The position numbers and the translations under genes were made by a program. 64,000 nucleotides of DNA from Alphaproteobacteria bacterium. GTDB taxonomy: Bacteria > Pseudomonadota > Alphaproteobacteria > Thalassobaculales > Thalassobaculaceae. The DNA is taken from the NCBI GenBank assembly GCA_022822665.1, contig JAJEAR010000084.1, forward strand, positions 40,219 through 104,218, read 5' to 3'. Shown here piece after piece: positions 24,105 to 32,583 of the stretch (positions within the stretch are counted from its first letter, which is position 1; every line of letters begins with the position of its first letter). The notes beneath the pieces are model-generated. The model had not been told where the DNA came from, did no database searches, and saw nothing but the letters and a program-made list of their open reading frames with translations.

Positions 24105-25760
24105 ATGGCCACGATTACCGGCGCCCAGCTCATGGTGCGCTCGCTCAGGCAACAGGGTGTCGAGTACATGTTCGGCGTGGTCGGGTTTCCCGTCCAGCCG
24201 ATCGCGGCGGCCGCCCTGGAGCAGGGCATCACCTATATCGGGATGCGCAACGAACAGGCGGCATCCTACGCCGCCCAGGCGGTCGGGTACCTGACCGGGC
24301 GGCCCGGCGCCTGTCTCGTGGTCTCCGGCCCGGGCGTGGTGCACGGCCTGGCGGGCCTGGCGAATGCGCAGCAGAACTGCTGGCCGATGATCCTGATCGG
24401 CGGCGCCTCGCCAACCTACCAGAATGGCATGGGGGCGTTCCAGGAGGAGCGCCAGGTCCGGATCGCGGAACCGTTCTGCAAGTATGCGCACGCGGTCGAG
24501 CACACCTACCGGATCCCGTTCTACGTCGAACAGGCCGTGCGTCACTCGATCTACGGACGGCCCGGCGCCGCCTACCTCGACATGCCCGATGACATCATCC
24601 AGGGCGAAGTCGAGGAGGAGGACGCGGTGCAGGTGTCGCGGATCCCCGATCCGCCGCGAAGCCAGGCGCTTCCGGAGAGTGTCGAGGCGGCGCTGGATGC
24701 ACTCGAAACCGCCGAGCGGCCGCTTGCCATCATCGGCAAGGGCATGGCGTGGGCCCGCGCCGAGGACGAGGTGCGCGCCTTCATCGAACGCACGCAGCTG
24801 CCGTTCCTGGCCTCGCCGATGGGCAAGGGCGTGATGGACGATTCCCATCCGCTGTCGGTCGGGGCGGCACGCAGCCATGCGCTGCGCGAGGCCGATGTCG
24901 TGTTCCTCATGGGCGCGCGGCTCAACTGGATCATGCATTTCGGACACAAGCCCCGGTTCAGCGAGAACGTGCGGGTGGTGCAGCTCGACATCGCCCACGA
25001 GGCGATCGGCCACAACGTCCCGGCGGAAGTCGCGCTGGTGGGCGACGGCAGGGCGATCACCGGACAGTTGAACAGGGCGCTCGAGAACCGGCAGTGGTTC
25101 TATCCCGCCGACACGCCGTGGCGCTCCGCGCTCAGGGAGAAGGCGGAAGCCAATGCCGAACAGATCAGGCCGATGCTCGAGGATGACTCGACGCCGACCA
25201 ACTACTACCGCGCACTCAGGGACATCCGTGCCTGGGCAGGCGAGTCGGCGGTGATCATCGGCGAAGGCGCCAACACCATGGACATCGGGCGGACCCAGTT
25301 GCCCAACGCGCAGCCGCGGCTTCGCCTGGATGCGGGAAGCTACGGAACCATGGGCATCGGCATGGGGTTCGCGATTGCCGCCGCCGCGGTGCACCGCGAC
25401 CGGCCGATCATCTCCGTCTCGGGAGACTCGGCGCTCGGGTTCTCCGGCATGGAGATCGAGACCGCGTGCCGCTACGGGTTGCCGGTCAAGATCGTGGTCC
25501 TGAACAACGGCGGCATCGGCCGGGGTGTCGCGCAATTCGAGGAAGGCGAGCAGATCCCGCCGTTCGCACTCACCATCGGGGCGCGGTACGACCGGATGAT
25601 GGAAGCGTTCGGCGGCAAGGGGTTCCACGTCGAGGATCCGGCCGATCTCAGGCCGGCGCTGGATGCGGCGAGCGCCCATGACGGACCGGCGCTGGTCAAT
25701 GTCATCCTCCACCCGGAGGCGGGCCGCAAGCCGCAGCAGTTCCGCTGGCTGACCACCTGA
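24105..25760 (+). CDS. ThDP-dependent 2-hydroxyacyl-CoA lyase / oxalyl-CoA decarboxylase-like enzyme
   Basis: The 551-residue ThDP enzyme has the catalytic Glu in GMRNEQAASYAAQ, EGANTMDIGRTQLPN (hallmark of this subfamily) and the ThDP-Mg motif GDSALGFSGMEIE ending at LNNGG. It resembles HACL1 more than bacterial oxalyl-CoA decarboxylase: NCWPMILIGGAS, MGAFQEERQV, SIYGRPGAAYLD and the C-terminal RKPQQFRWLTT are HACL1-like. HACL cleaves 2-hydroxyacyl-CoA to formyl-CoA and an aldehyde; OXC decarboxylates oxalyl-CoA to formyl-CoA. After LNNGG the sequence is IGRG, where OXC and HACL have IYRG/IYQG, so a conserved active-site-region tyrosine is Gly. A formyl-CoA transferase gene is in the window at 52.2 kb. 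Confidence 0.87.
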   Translation: MATITGAQLMVRSLRQQGVEYMFGVVGFPVQPIAAAALEQGITYIGMRNEQAASYAAQAVGYLTGRPGACLVVSGPGVVHGLAGLANAQQNCWPMILIGGASPTYQNGMGAFQEERQVRIAEPFCKYAHAVEHTYRIPFYVEQAVRHSIYGRPGAAYLDMPDDIIQGEVEEEDAVQVSRIPDPPRSQALPESVEAALDALETAERPLAIIGKGMAWARAEDEVRAFIERTQLPFLASPMGKGVMDDSHPLSVGAARSHALREADVVFLMGARLNWIMHFGHKPRFSENVRVVQLDIAHEAIGHNVPAEVALVGDGRAITGQLNRALENRQWFYPADTPWRSALREKAEANAEQIRPMLEDDSTPTNYYRALRDIRAWAGESAVIIGEGANTMDIGRTQLPNAQPRLRLDAGSYGTMGIGMGFAIAAAAVHRDRPIISVSGDSALGFSGMEIETACRYGLPVKIVVLNNGGIGRGVAQFEEGEQIPPFALTIGARYDRMMEAFGGKGFHVEDPADLRPALDAASAHDGPALVNVILHPEAGRKPQQFRWLTT

Positions 25761-25773
25761 GGCTCGGGCCCGG

Positions 25774-25827
25774 GTGCACCGTGTCCTCCCAGGGGCACGG
25801 TGCACGGAGCCCCTCCCGGCGGGAGGG
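25774..25827. terminator. Two tandem hairpins between convergent genes
   Basis: The first hairpin has perfect 10-bp arms GTGCACCGTG and CACGGTGCAC around a 12-base loop (25774-25805). The second, at 25811-25827, has CCCTCCC and GGGAGGG around GGC. They sit exactly between the stops of the rightward lyase gene and the leftward pcaI gene, so a bidirectional terminator is likely, although neither side has a T-run. Confidence 0.5.
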
Positions 25828-25853
25828 CGGGCCGCGGGATCCTGCCCCGCGCA

Positions 25854-26552
25854 TCAGGGTTCCGCGACGGTTTCTCCCGATCCCGGTCCCTCGATCCGGA
25901 TCACCCGGTCAACGAAGATCGATGGCGTGACGACGACCTCGGGGTCGAGGTCGCCCAGGGAAACGATGCGGCGGACCTGCGCGACGGTGAGCCGGGCGGC
26001 TGCGGCCATGACCGGTCCGAAGTTCCGGGCCGACTTGCTGTAGGTCAGGTTGCCCCACCGGTCGGCGCATTCGGCGAAGACAAACGCGGCGTCGCCGTGC
26101 AGCGCATGTTCGAGCACATGCGCGCGGCCGTCTATCTCGCGGATCTCCTTGCCTTCGGCCAGCCGGGTTCCGACGCCGGTCGGCGTGTAGAAGGCGCCGA
26201 TCCCGGCGCCCGCAGCCCGCATGCGTTCCGACAGGGTTCCCTGCGGCACCACCTCGAGCTCGACCTGGCCCTTCGCCCACATCTGCTCGAACACCACCGA
26301 GCCGCCGGACCTGGGGTAGGAGCAGATCACCTTGCGGACCCGTCCGGCCTCGAGCAGCCCGCCGATGCCGCGGCGGCCGACGCCGGCGTTGTTGGACACG
26401 ATGACGAGATCCCGGCACCCCTGGTCACGCAGCGCGTCGAGCAGTTCGGTCGGCATTCCCGCGCCGCCGAAACCCCCGACCAGCAATGTCGCACCGTCCT
26501 CGATGCCGCGCACCGCGTCCTCGAAACTCTCGACGATCTTGTTGATCGGCAT
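25854..26552 (-). CDS. pcaI: 3-oxoadipate CoA-transferase subunit A
   Basis: The 232-residue alpha subunit contains GGFGGAGMPTELLDALRDQG, VSNNAGVGRRGI, VVPQGTLSERMRAAGAGIGA and DRWGNLTYSKSARNFGP, all close to PcaI. It forms the CoA-binding half of the heterodimer whose catalytic subunit is encoded at 21885-22586. The gap of 3.3 kb with two intervening opposite-strand genes is unusual, since pcaI and pcaJ normally overlap. An efficient terminator lies just upstream (26592-26622), so it should have its own promoter rather than read-through from the OmpA gene. Confidence 0.93.
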   Translation of the reverse strand: MPINKIVESFEDAVRGIEDGATLLVGGFGGAGMPTELLDALRDQGCRDLVIVSNNAGVGRRGIGGLLEAGRVRKVICSYPRSGGSVVFEQMWAKGQVELEVVPQGTLSERMRAAGAGIGAFYTPTGVGTRLAEGKEIREIDGRAHVLEHALHGDAAFVFAECADRWGNLTYSKSARNFGPVMAAAARLTVAQVRRIVSLGDLDPEVVVTPSIFVDRVIRIEGPGSGETVAEP

Positions 26553-26591
26553 GGCGGTACCGCGTTCCGGTTGCGCGAAGAGGGAGGTCAG

Positions 26592-26622
26592 ACGAAAACG
26601 GGCCGCACAGGGTGCGGCCCGT
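26592..26622 (-). terminator. Rho-independent terminator of the OmpA-family gene
   Basis: Perfect 10-bp arms ACGGGCCGCA and TGCGGCCCGT flank a five-base loop (26598-26622). Read leftward, the stem is followed by TTTTCGTC. It lies 31 bases after the OmpA-like stop and before the pcaI start. Confidence 0.75.
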
Positions 26623-26652
26623 CGTCGAAGCCGGGTTCCGGCAGCGGAGGGA

Positions 26653-27522
26653 TCAGCGAATGACGCCGATATCGACCCGCCTGTTCTTGGCTTCCCGGAC
26701 GCCGTCCCTGGTCGGGACCACTGTCCGTGTCTCGCCGTAGGCCATGATCTCGATCATGCCCTGCAGGTCGGTCGAGGAATTGGCGTCAAGGGCCTTGGCA
26801 ACCACCTCGGCACGCTGCTGCGAGAGCTTCTGGTTGTACTTGCGCGGGCCGGAACGGTCGGCATGACCCGAAATCGTCACCCGTTTCACGCCATGCTGGT
26901 CGATGGACAGCACCGCCTTGTTGACCGCCTCCATCCCGTCCGTGGTCAGTTCGGCGGAATCAAAGTCGAACAGCACCGTGAACTTCTCGAACAGGCGCGC
27001 AACCGGACCCTTCGGCTTGGGCGGCGGCGGCGGCGGAGTGAGTGCCGCGGCGAGCGCGTCCTTGGCAAACACGAAGTCATCGCGGCACTTCGCGATATGG
27101 TCGGGCTGACGGTTTTCCTCGAGTTCCTGCAGCCAGCAGTCAAGCGACAGCTGGGCAATCGCGGCCAGCTTCGGGAACTTCTCCGACCCTTCGGCCAGCA
27201 TTTCGCTGAGCTCCCGGTGCGCGGACATCAGTTCGCCGACATGCTCCGAAGGAATGCGGCGTTCGGCGACCGGCTGCGGACCGGACGCGGCACCGCCGGC
27301 GGCCGCGATGGCGCGGTCGGCGAAGTAGTCGGAGTCGATGTGGTCGCCTTCGTCATATTCCGACTGGGACAGCGCGACATAGCCCTTGTAGAGCTGGCTA
27401 CCGAACGGATCGTCTGTCCCGGCGGTTTCCTTGGCTACCTCGAGCTGTAGCCCGACGCATCCTGTAAGGAGCAGGGCTGCGGCGCCTGTCCCCAGGGCCG
27501 CCTTAAGTGCGTGCCAGGGCAT
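26653..27522 (-). CDS. OmpA-family peptidoglycan-binding lipoprotein
   Basis: The 289-residue lipoprotein starts at 27522, after GGAGG. The signal peptide ends in the lipobox LLLTGCVG, so the mature protein begins with an acylated Cys, probably at the outer membrane. A charged, partly helical middle is followed by a proline stretch (PPPPPPKPKGP) and the C-terminal OmpA domain. That domain contains VLFDFDSAELTTDGM, ISGHADRSGPRKYNQKLSQQRA and REAKNRRVDIGV, which bind peptidoglycan diaminopimelate through the conserved Asp and Arg. The upstream region contains five GCAAC/GTTGC copies. Confidence 0.92.
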   Translation of the reverse strand: MPWHALKAALGTGAAALLLTGCVGLQLEVAKETAGTDDPFGSQLYKGYVALSQSEYDEGDHIDSDYFADRAIAAAGGAASGPQPVAERRIPSEHVGELMSAHRELSEMLAEGSEKFPKLAAIAQLSLDCWLQELEENRQPDHIAKCRDDFVFAKDALAAALTPPPPPPKPKGPVARLFEKFTVLFDFDSAELTTDGMEAVNKAVLSIDQHGVKRVTISGHADRSGPRKYNQKLSQQRAEVVAKALDANSSTDLQGMIEIMAYGETRTVVPTRDGVREAKNRRVDIGVIR

Positions 27523-27540
27523 TCCAACCTCCGAAATAAT

Positions 27541-27610
27541 GCAACGGGCTCGAACACCGCAACACAATACGCGCTGGGAGCATTGCAACGCAACACGGTT
27601 GAATCGCAAC
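27541..27610. repeat. Five scattered GCAAC copies upstream of the OmpA-like gene
   Basis: GCAAC occurs at 27541, 27559, 27585, 27590 and 27606 on the plus strand (GTTGC as read by the leftward gene). Spacing is irregular. The cluster overlaps the presumed promoter, where TTGCGT and TATTGT are separated by 18 bp. It may be a regulator-binding array or simple local bias. Confidence 0.3.
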
Positions 27611-27620
27611 CATTCCAATC

Positions 27621-28901
27621 TCATGCGCCGAGGCCCCCGAACCGGTCGGCCCGGTACGGCGCCAGGTCGATGCCGGGATCGCGCCCGGAAACCAGGTCGG
27701 CGATCAGCTGTCCCGTGCGGGCGGACTGGGTGAGGCCGAGATGTCCGTGGCCGAAACCGAAGAAGACATTGTCGTGATGGCGCGAGGCGCCCAGCACCGG
27801 CTTGCTGTCCGGAAACGACGGACGAAACCCCATCCACTCGCGGCTGGCCGTCCCGCCGAGCCCCGGCAGGGCCTCGCGCGCCAGGGTCAGCATCCGGTAG
27901 ATCCGTCGAAAGTCCGGCGGAGCGGCAAGCCCGGCAAACTCGACGCCCGACGTCAGCCGCAGTCCGTCACGCATGGGCGCCAGCACGAACCCGTGGTCCC
28001 CGACCACGACCGGCCGGCGCAACCCGGGACCGGCCTCGAGATCGAGATTCAGGTGGTAGCCCCGCTCGGTGTCCAGCGGCACCCGGGAGCCGAGCATGGC
28101 TGCCAGCGGGCGTGACCAGGCGCCTGCACAGATCACGAAACAGTCGGCGGCATGGATGCCGAGGTCGGTCACCAGCCGGACCGGCCTGTTGCCCTCGAAC
28201 TCGAAGCGCACCGCGCGTTCCGGCAGGATCCGTCCGGAACGGCGCACGAACGCTGCGGCGTAGGCATCGGTCAGTGCCGAGGGCTGGGTGACGAAGCCGT
28301 TGGCCGGCTGGAAGACACCGCGGGTGAAGTGGTGGGCGAGCCCCGGCTCGAGCTGCCGGATCTCGTCCGGTCCGAGTTCCTCCGCCGCGAGACCGTTGCG
28401 TCGGAGCGCCGCGCGCTCCGCCGCGGTGGCGTCGAACGCGGCCTGCGATGCGTACACCCTGAGCCACCCGGTGGGGCGGACGATGTCGCTGATCCGGTTC
28501 TCCGCCATCAGCGCCTCGTGGGCCGCCATCGCGCCCTGGTTCAGCGCGTGGATTTCCGCGGCAATGCGCTCGACCCGCGCGGGGAGCCCCGCCGCCAGGA
28601 ACCGGAGCAGCCACGGTGCCATCCGGGGCAGGTAGGGCCAGCGGATGCGCAGCGGCGCCGCCGGGTCAAGCAGCATGCGGGGAACCCGCATCCATGCGCC
28701 CGGCGTGCTGACCGGCCAGATGCTGTCGACGGCGATTGAGCCGGCGTTGCCGAACGACGTCGCGCGTCCCGGAGCCCTCGGGTCGACGATCAGCACCTCG
28801 TGCCCGTCCCGGACGAGGCAGAGCCCCGTGCACACCCCGACGATGCCGGCGCCGACGACGATCACGCGCCGCGGCGCGGATGCCATGGCGGCCGGTCTCA
28901 C
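27621..28901 (-). CDS. FAD-dependent D-amino acid dehydrogenase-like oxidoreductase
   Basis: The protein is about 426 residues of the DAO family. The FAD-binding motif VIVVGAGIVGVCTGLCL is close to the N-terminus, followed by GRATSFGNAGSIA (a DadA-type segment) and the C-terminal WMGFRPSFPDSKPVLG and FFGFGHGHLGLTQS. The product probably oxidises a D-amino acid or related amine and passes electrons to the respiratory chain. The start is either the GTG at 28901, which overlaps the preceding stop (GTGA), or the ATG at 28886; neither has a strong ribosome-binding site. It is the last gene of the O-antigen ligase / dehydrogenase run. Confidence 0.87.
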   Translation of the reverse strand: MRPAAMASAPRRVIVVGAGIVGVCTGLCLVRDGHEVLIVDPRAPGRATSFGNAGSIAVDSIWPVSTPGAWMRVPRMLLDPAAPLRIRWPYLPRMAPWLLRFLAAGLPARVERIAAEIHALNQGAMAAHEALMAENRISDIVRPTGWLRVYASQAAFDATAAERAALRRNGLAAEELGPDEIRQLEPGLAHHFTRGVFQPANGFVTQPSALTDAYAAAFVRRSGRILPERAVRFEFEGNRPVRLVTDLGIHAADCFVICAGAWSRPLAAMLGSRVPLDTERGYHLNLDLEAGPGLRRPVVVGDHGFVLAPMRDGLRLTSGVEFAGLAAPPDFRRIYRMLTLAREALPGLGGTASREWMGFRPSFPDSKPVLGASRHHDNVFFGFGHGHLGLTQSARTGQLIADLVSGRDPGIDLAPYRADRFGGLGA

Positions 28902-29848
28902 CCGCGGCCCAGAACGCCGAGTATGCCAATCAGCCGCGCGTCGCGCTCGGCCTCGAGTTCCGCAATGCTGCGCTCGCCGGCCTCATCCTCCACCCCCGCG
29001 ACAATGGTCTCCGCCAGCTCGCCGGCCAGCACCGGGTTTTCGGTCATGGTCTCCCACCAGGCCTGCATCCCCGGCGCAAAATGCCCGAGCATTCCCCGGT
29101 ACCCGGCCGCTCCGCCGGCAAGGTTCATGGTCATGTGCGGCCCCATGAGCGCCCAGCGCAGGCCGGGCCCCCTGCAGACCGCGGCATCGATGTCCTCAAC
29201 CGACGCCAGGCCGTTCTGGACCGCGAGCACCGCTTCGCGAAACAGAGCCGCCTGCAGACGGTTGGCGAGATGGCCCGGCACCTCCTTGCGGATCCGAATC
29301 GGATGCTTGCCGATGTGGCGATAGAACCCGATTGCCCAGTCGGCGGCCTCCGGGTCGGTCTGCCTGCCGGCAACCACCTCGACCAGTGGTATCAGGTGGG
29401 GAGGATTGAAGGGGTGGCCGACGACGAATCGTCCGGCCGAGGCGAGACCCTCCTGGAGCTCGCTCATGATCAGTCCCGAGGTGCTCGACGACAGGATGGT
29501 CCCCGCGGGCAGGGCCGGATCGATGTCGCGGTAGAGTGCCTGCTTGACGTCGAGCCGTTCCGGTGCGCTTTCCTGCACGAAGTCCGCGCCCGCAACGGCT
29601 TCGGCCGCCGTGGAGTGGGAGGTGACCGCGTCGCGGTCGGCGCCATCGGCAAGCCCGAGCGCCTCGAGGTGTGGCCAGGCGGTCTCGATGAACGATGCCA
29701 GCCGCTGCTCCCAGTCACCGGCGGGGTCCCAGGCGTCGACCGCGTAGCCGCGGGCCAGGAACCAGGCGGCCCAGCTCGCGCCGATGGTTCCTGTCCCGAG
29801 CACCGCGATCCGTCGCACCTGCGTGTGGTCCGGATAGTCAGACATCAT
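28898..29848 (-). CDS. 3-hydroxyacyl-CoA dehydrogenase family protein, L-carnitine dehydrogenase-like
   Basis: The 316-residue single-subunit dehydrogenase has the NAD motif IAVLGTGTIGASWAAWFLARGY, then SSSTSGLIMSELQ, GHPFNPPHLIPLVEVV and PGHLANRLQAALFREAV. This set is shared by L-carnitine 3-dehydrogenases and short 3-hydroxybutyryl-CoA dehydrogenases; the HPFNPPHLIPLVEV wording favours carnitine-type substrates. No thioesterase or beta-keto cleavage gene is adjacent, so the substrate remains open. Two consecutive ATGs (29848, 29845) follow GGGGAGA, and the first overlaps the stop of the O-antigen ligase gene. Confidence 0.85.
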   Translation of the reverse strand: MMSDYPDHTQVRRIAVLGTGTIGASWAAWFLARGYAVDAWDPAGDWEQRLASFIETAWPHLEALGLADGADRDAVTSHSTAAEAVAGADFVQESAPERLDVKQALYRDIDPALPAGTILSSSTSGLIMSELQEGLASAGRFVVGHPFNPPHLIPLVEVVAGRQTDPEAADWAIGFYRHIGKHPIRIRKEVPGHLANRLQAALFREAVLAVQNGLASVEDIDAAVCRGPGLRWALMGPHMTMNLAGGAAGYRGMLGHFAPGMQAWWETMTENPVLAGELAETIVAGVEDEAGERSIAELEAERDARLIGILGVLGRG

Positions 29849-31065
29849 TCTCTCCCCTGAGGGCCCGCATCCCCGGTCAGTGCCCGGAATGCCAGCACGG
29901 TGATTGCGGCAATGCAGAGCCAGGTTTCCTGCCAGATGCCGTACGAAACCAGGGCAGTGAACACGCCGGCCGCCGCTGCGGCAAGCGCGGTGCTGCGCCA
30001 GGGGTCCGGCAGGGCGATGACATGCCGGATGGTGCACCACAGCAGCAGTCCGCCGCCTGCCACTCCGACCAGGCCGAGGTCGAGCCACAGCTGCAGGACC
30101 AGGCTGTGCGGATGACTGGGATTGCTCGTGAGCATCTGGTACGGCCGTGCTCCGATGACTGCCAGGTCGAGTTCGCGTGTCGCGCCGACACCGTGGCCCA
30201 GCAGCGGCCGGTCCAGGATCGCGGTGGCGGTCGCGTGCCAGATCTCGATGCGGTGCAGCACGCTGGCCGGAATGCCGTCGGCCAGCGGTTCCAGCCAGTC
30301 CGGCAGGACAAGGAACAGCCAGGGCGCGATCGCGGCCAGGCCTGCCGTGAGTGCAATACCGCACCACAGGACGGCACGTGGTGCACGACAGGCCAGCGCG
30401 CAGACGCCGGCGGCGAGCAGGGCGGCGGTCGCGGCGGATGCCGAGTCACCGATCCAGGCTACACCCGTCACCAGCCCGATCAGCAGCCAAGCGGCGGCAC
30501 GCCGGCGCTGGCTCCACAGCCACCCGGCAGCCGGCCAGGCAAGCAGGACCAGCGCGCTGGTTGCCCGGTTGTAGCGGACCAACGGCCAGTCACGGTTCGC
30601 CGGGTCGGACGCGAGCCTGAGCGAGATCATTCCGCCGGTCATTTTCTCGAACACCAGCAGGGCGATCGCGGTGCCGAGGCCGCCGATCAGCCAGTACGCA
30701 ACCCGCCGGCGTGCGCACGGGTCGAGTCCGGCGGCGGCACCGCAGGATGCGGTCCACACGATGAGCGCGAGCGCCAGCGCCTTTCCGGCCGCCCATCCGC
30801 TGCAGGCCGAACAGGCGGACAGAAGGCCGAGGACTCCGGTCATGTGAATCACCAGCACCACGGTGACCACGCCCGGCAGGGTCATGGGTCGCAACTGGGC
30901 CGCGCGGGTGAGCGCGGTTGCGCCCAGCAGCGAGACCGCGAGCAGTCCGAACACGGGGACCAGCGTGATCTTGGCCAGCAGACCGGCCGGGACAAACACG
31001 GCCAGTGCGGCACACAGGCTCGCGGTTCGGAACGCCTCGGCCTTCAGGGACAACGGGCGCGCCAT
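29845..31065 (-). CDS. O-antigen ligase family membrane protein
   Basis: The 406-residue protein has about ten to twelve hydrophobic helices. It contains the Wzy_C/WaaL pattern: HRIEIWHATATAILDRPLLGHGVGA, then a periplasmic loop with NPSHPHSLVLQLWLDLGLVG containing the conserved His. Relatives attach O-antigen or other polymers to lipid A-core or polymerise them. No glycosyltransferase or flippase genes surround it, so it may be an isolated ligase or may act on another glycan. The 3' end overlaps the dehydrogenase start. Confidence 0.88.
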   Translation of the reverse strand: MARPLSLKAEAFRTASLCAALAVFVPAGLLAKITLVPVFGLLAVSLLGATALTRAAQLRPMTLPGVVTVVLVIHMTGVLGLLSACSACSGWAAGKALALALIVWTASCGAAAGLDPCARRRVAYWLIGGLGTAIALLVFEKMTGGMISLRLASDPANRDWPLVRYNRATSALVLLAWPAAGWLWSQRRRAAAWLLIGLVTGVAWIGDSASAATAALLAAGVCALACRAPRAVLWCGIALTAGLAAIAPWLFLVLPDWLEPLADGIPASVLHRIEIWHATATAILDRPLLGHGVGATRELDLAVIGARPYQMLTSNPSHPHSLVLQLWLDLGLVGVAGGGLLLWCTIRHVIALPDPWRSTALAAAAAGVFTALVSYGIWQETWLCIAAITVLAFRALTGDAGPQGRE

Positions 31066-31106
31066 CGCCTCACTCCGCGACCGGAGGCGCCGCCGCCCGA
31101 CCGCGC

Positions 31107-31727
31107 CTAGCGGGCGGGGAGGTTGGTTCCCCTGACACGCCAGCCGCCGTCGAACCCGGGTTCAGGATGAAGCCTGTCAATCAGGGTGGTTGAAAGCGTG
31201 TCGACCGAAAAACCGAGTGCGTGTGCCGGTTCGATGCCGAGTGCAAGGGCAAGGGCGGCCCGGATGGTCCCGCCGTGGGCGACACAGACCACGTTGCGGC
31301 CGCGCCAGCATTCGCTCAGCTGCTCCAGGCACTCGTGTACCCGTAGCGCAAGACCGGCAAAGCTCTCGCCGCCGGGCGGAACCTCGTTGGCCGGAGCCAG
31401 CCAGAACCTGTTCCAGCCATCGCCCTGGAGCGCCCGGACCTCGTCGTAGGTCCGGCCGGTCCAGTCCCCGAGGTCCTGTTCACCGAGGCGCGCATCGACA
31501 ACCGGGTCGGGCAGGCCGAGACCGGCGGCGCGGATCGCATCAAGCGTCTGACGCGTTCGCATCAGGTGACTGGTCACGCTCACCGATCCGGGCGGCAGCC
31601 GACCGGCCAGGACGCGAAACGCGTCCTCGTTCGACGTGTCGGCCGGTCGGTCCGACGCGCCGTAGATGCGCTGGGCCGGGTTCGGGACCGGAGCGTGGCG
31701 CACGATATGCCAGCGTGTCTCGTTCAT
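31107..31727 (-). CDS. cobC: Histidine phosphatase family protein, probable alpha-ribazole-5'-phosphate phosphatase
   Basis: The 206-residue phosphatase has the catalytic His in WHIVRHAPVPNP, the Arg in HLMRTRQTLDAI, the Glu-type segment EQDLGDWTGRTYDEV and the second His in VVCVAHGGTIRAAL. The family is broad, but its ATG overlaps the stop of cobS (ATGA). That supports removal of phosphate from alpha-ribazole phosphate or cobalamin phosphate in the nucleotide-loop pathway. Confidence 0.85.
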   Translation of the reverse strand: MNETRWHIVRHAPVPNPAQRIYGASDRPADTSNEDAFRVLAGRLPPGSVSVTSHLMRTRQTLDAIRAAGLGLPDPVVDARLGEQDLGDWTGRTYDEVRALQGDGWNRFWLAPANEVPPGGESFAGLALRVHECLEQLSECWRGRNVVCVAHGGTIRAALALALGIEPAHALGFSVDTLSTTLIDRLHPEPGFDGGWRVRGTNLPAR

Positions 31728-32533
31728 GTCGGTCCCATGCCCGGATCCGCTCCGAACCACGCCGCCAGCGCCAGCAGCGCAAGGATCTCGGCGACCTGTT
31801 CCATGGCGCCGAGGACATCACCTGTATACCCGCTGAGGGTTCGTGATGCCACACCGGCCACGACCGCCGCGCCGGCGAGTGCCGCCACGAGCACCACGGC
31901 CGCGGCCGGCACGGGAAGCATGACGACAAGCAGTCCTCCCGCGCAGGCGAGCCCGAAGGCCGCTGTCCTGCGGTCGGGATGCCCGGCGGCGTGAGCAAGC
32001 CCGTCGTCGCATGCCGGTTCCATCACCGATGCCGCGGCCACCATGGCCGCCCGGCCGGCGGCGAGGGCAGAGGCGAAAGCGAGCAGGGCCGCGAGTGTGC
32101 CTGCATCCTGCAGGATCGCCGCGACGGCGGCCGACTTCAGCGCGATCATCAGCACCAGCGCCAGGACGCCCCAGGTTCCGGTGCGGCTGTCTCGCATCGC
32201 CGCCAGCCGTCGATCGGGATCGGGACAGCCGAGACCGTCGGCGAGGTCGGCGAGACCGTCTTCATGCAGGGCGCCGGTCACCGCCGCCGCTGTCGCCAGG
32301 GCGCAGAGTCCGCAGGCCAGCGGCGGCAGGCCGAGCCATGCGGCGAGCGCCAGGACCAGGCCCGCGAACAGTCCGATCGCGGCTCCGATCACCGGAAAGC
32401 ACCAGGCAGCGTGCATCAGCTGCGGCGGCTCTTCGTGGTCGAGCGGAATGCGGGTCAGGAACGCCGTTGCGGCGGCGAGATCACGCAGCACCCGCCGCAG
32501 GGACGGCATGTCCGTCAGCGGTTCGGGAGCCAT
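31724..32533 (-). CDS. cobS: Adenosylcobinamide-GDP ribazoletransferase
   Basis: The 269-residue integral membrane enzyme joins adenosylcobinamide-GDP with alpha-ribazole to give adenosylcobalamin. Diagnostic segments are FLTRIPL near the start, GALHEDGLADLADGLG with its acidic metal ligands, and RLAAMRDSRTGTWGVLALVL; the rest is hydrophobic helices. It is divergent from cobT, whose product supplies the alpha-ribazole phosphate, so the 134-bp gap serves both. Confidence 0.95.
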   Translation of the reverse strand: MAPEPLTDMPSLRRVLRDLAAATAFLTRIPLDHEEPPQLMHAAWCFPVIGAAIGLFAGLVLALAAWLGLPPLACGLCALATAAAVTGALHEDGLADLADGLGCPDPDRRLAAMRDSRTGTWGVLALVLMIALKSAAVAAILQDAGTLAALLAFASALAAGRAAMVAAASVMEPACDDGLAHAAGHPDRRTAAFGLACAGGLLVVMLPVPAAAVVLVAALAGAAVVAGVASRTLSGYTGDVLGAMEQVAEILALLALAAWFGADPGMGPT

Positions 32534-32583
32534 GACGGGCCCTGTTCCTGCCTCCGGGGACGCGGCGCCGGCAGCACGGCGGG

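Noticed and set aside
24105..25760. Biosynthetic acetolactate synthase
   Set aside because: The GANTMDIGR segment and HACL1-like C-terminus identify the OXC/HACL subfamily, and there is no regulatory subunit gene.
22893..25805. A 970-codon open frame on the minus strand opposite the aminotransferase and ThDP lyase genes
   Set aside because: It is antisense to two clear enzymes, has an Arg/Gly/His/Pro-rich composition and no recognisable domain; long antisense frames are common in high-G+C DNA.
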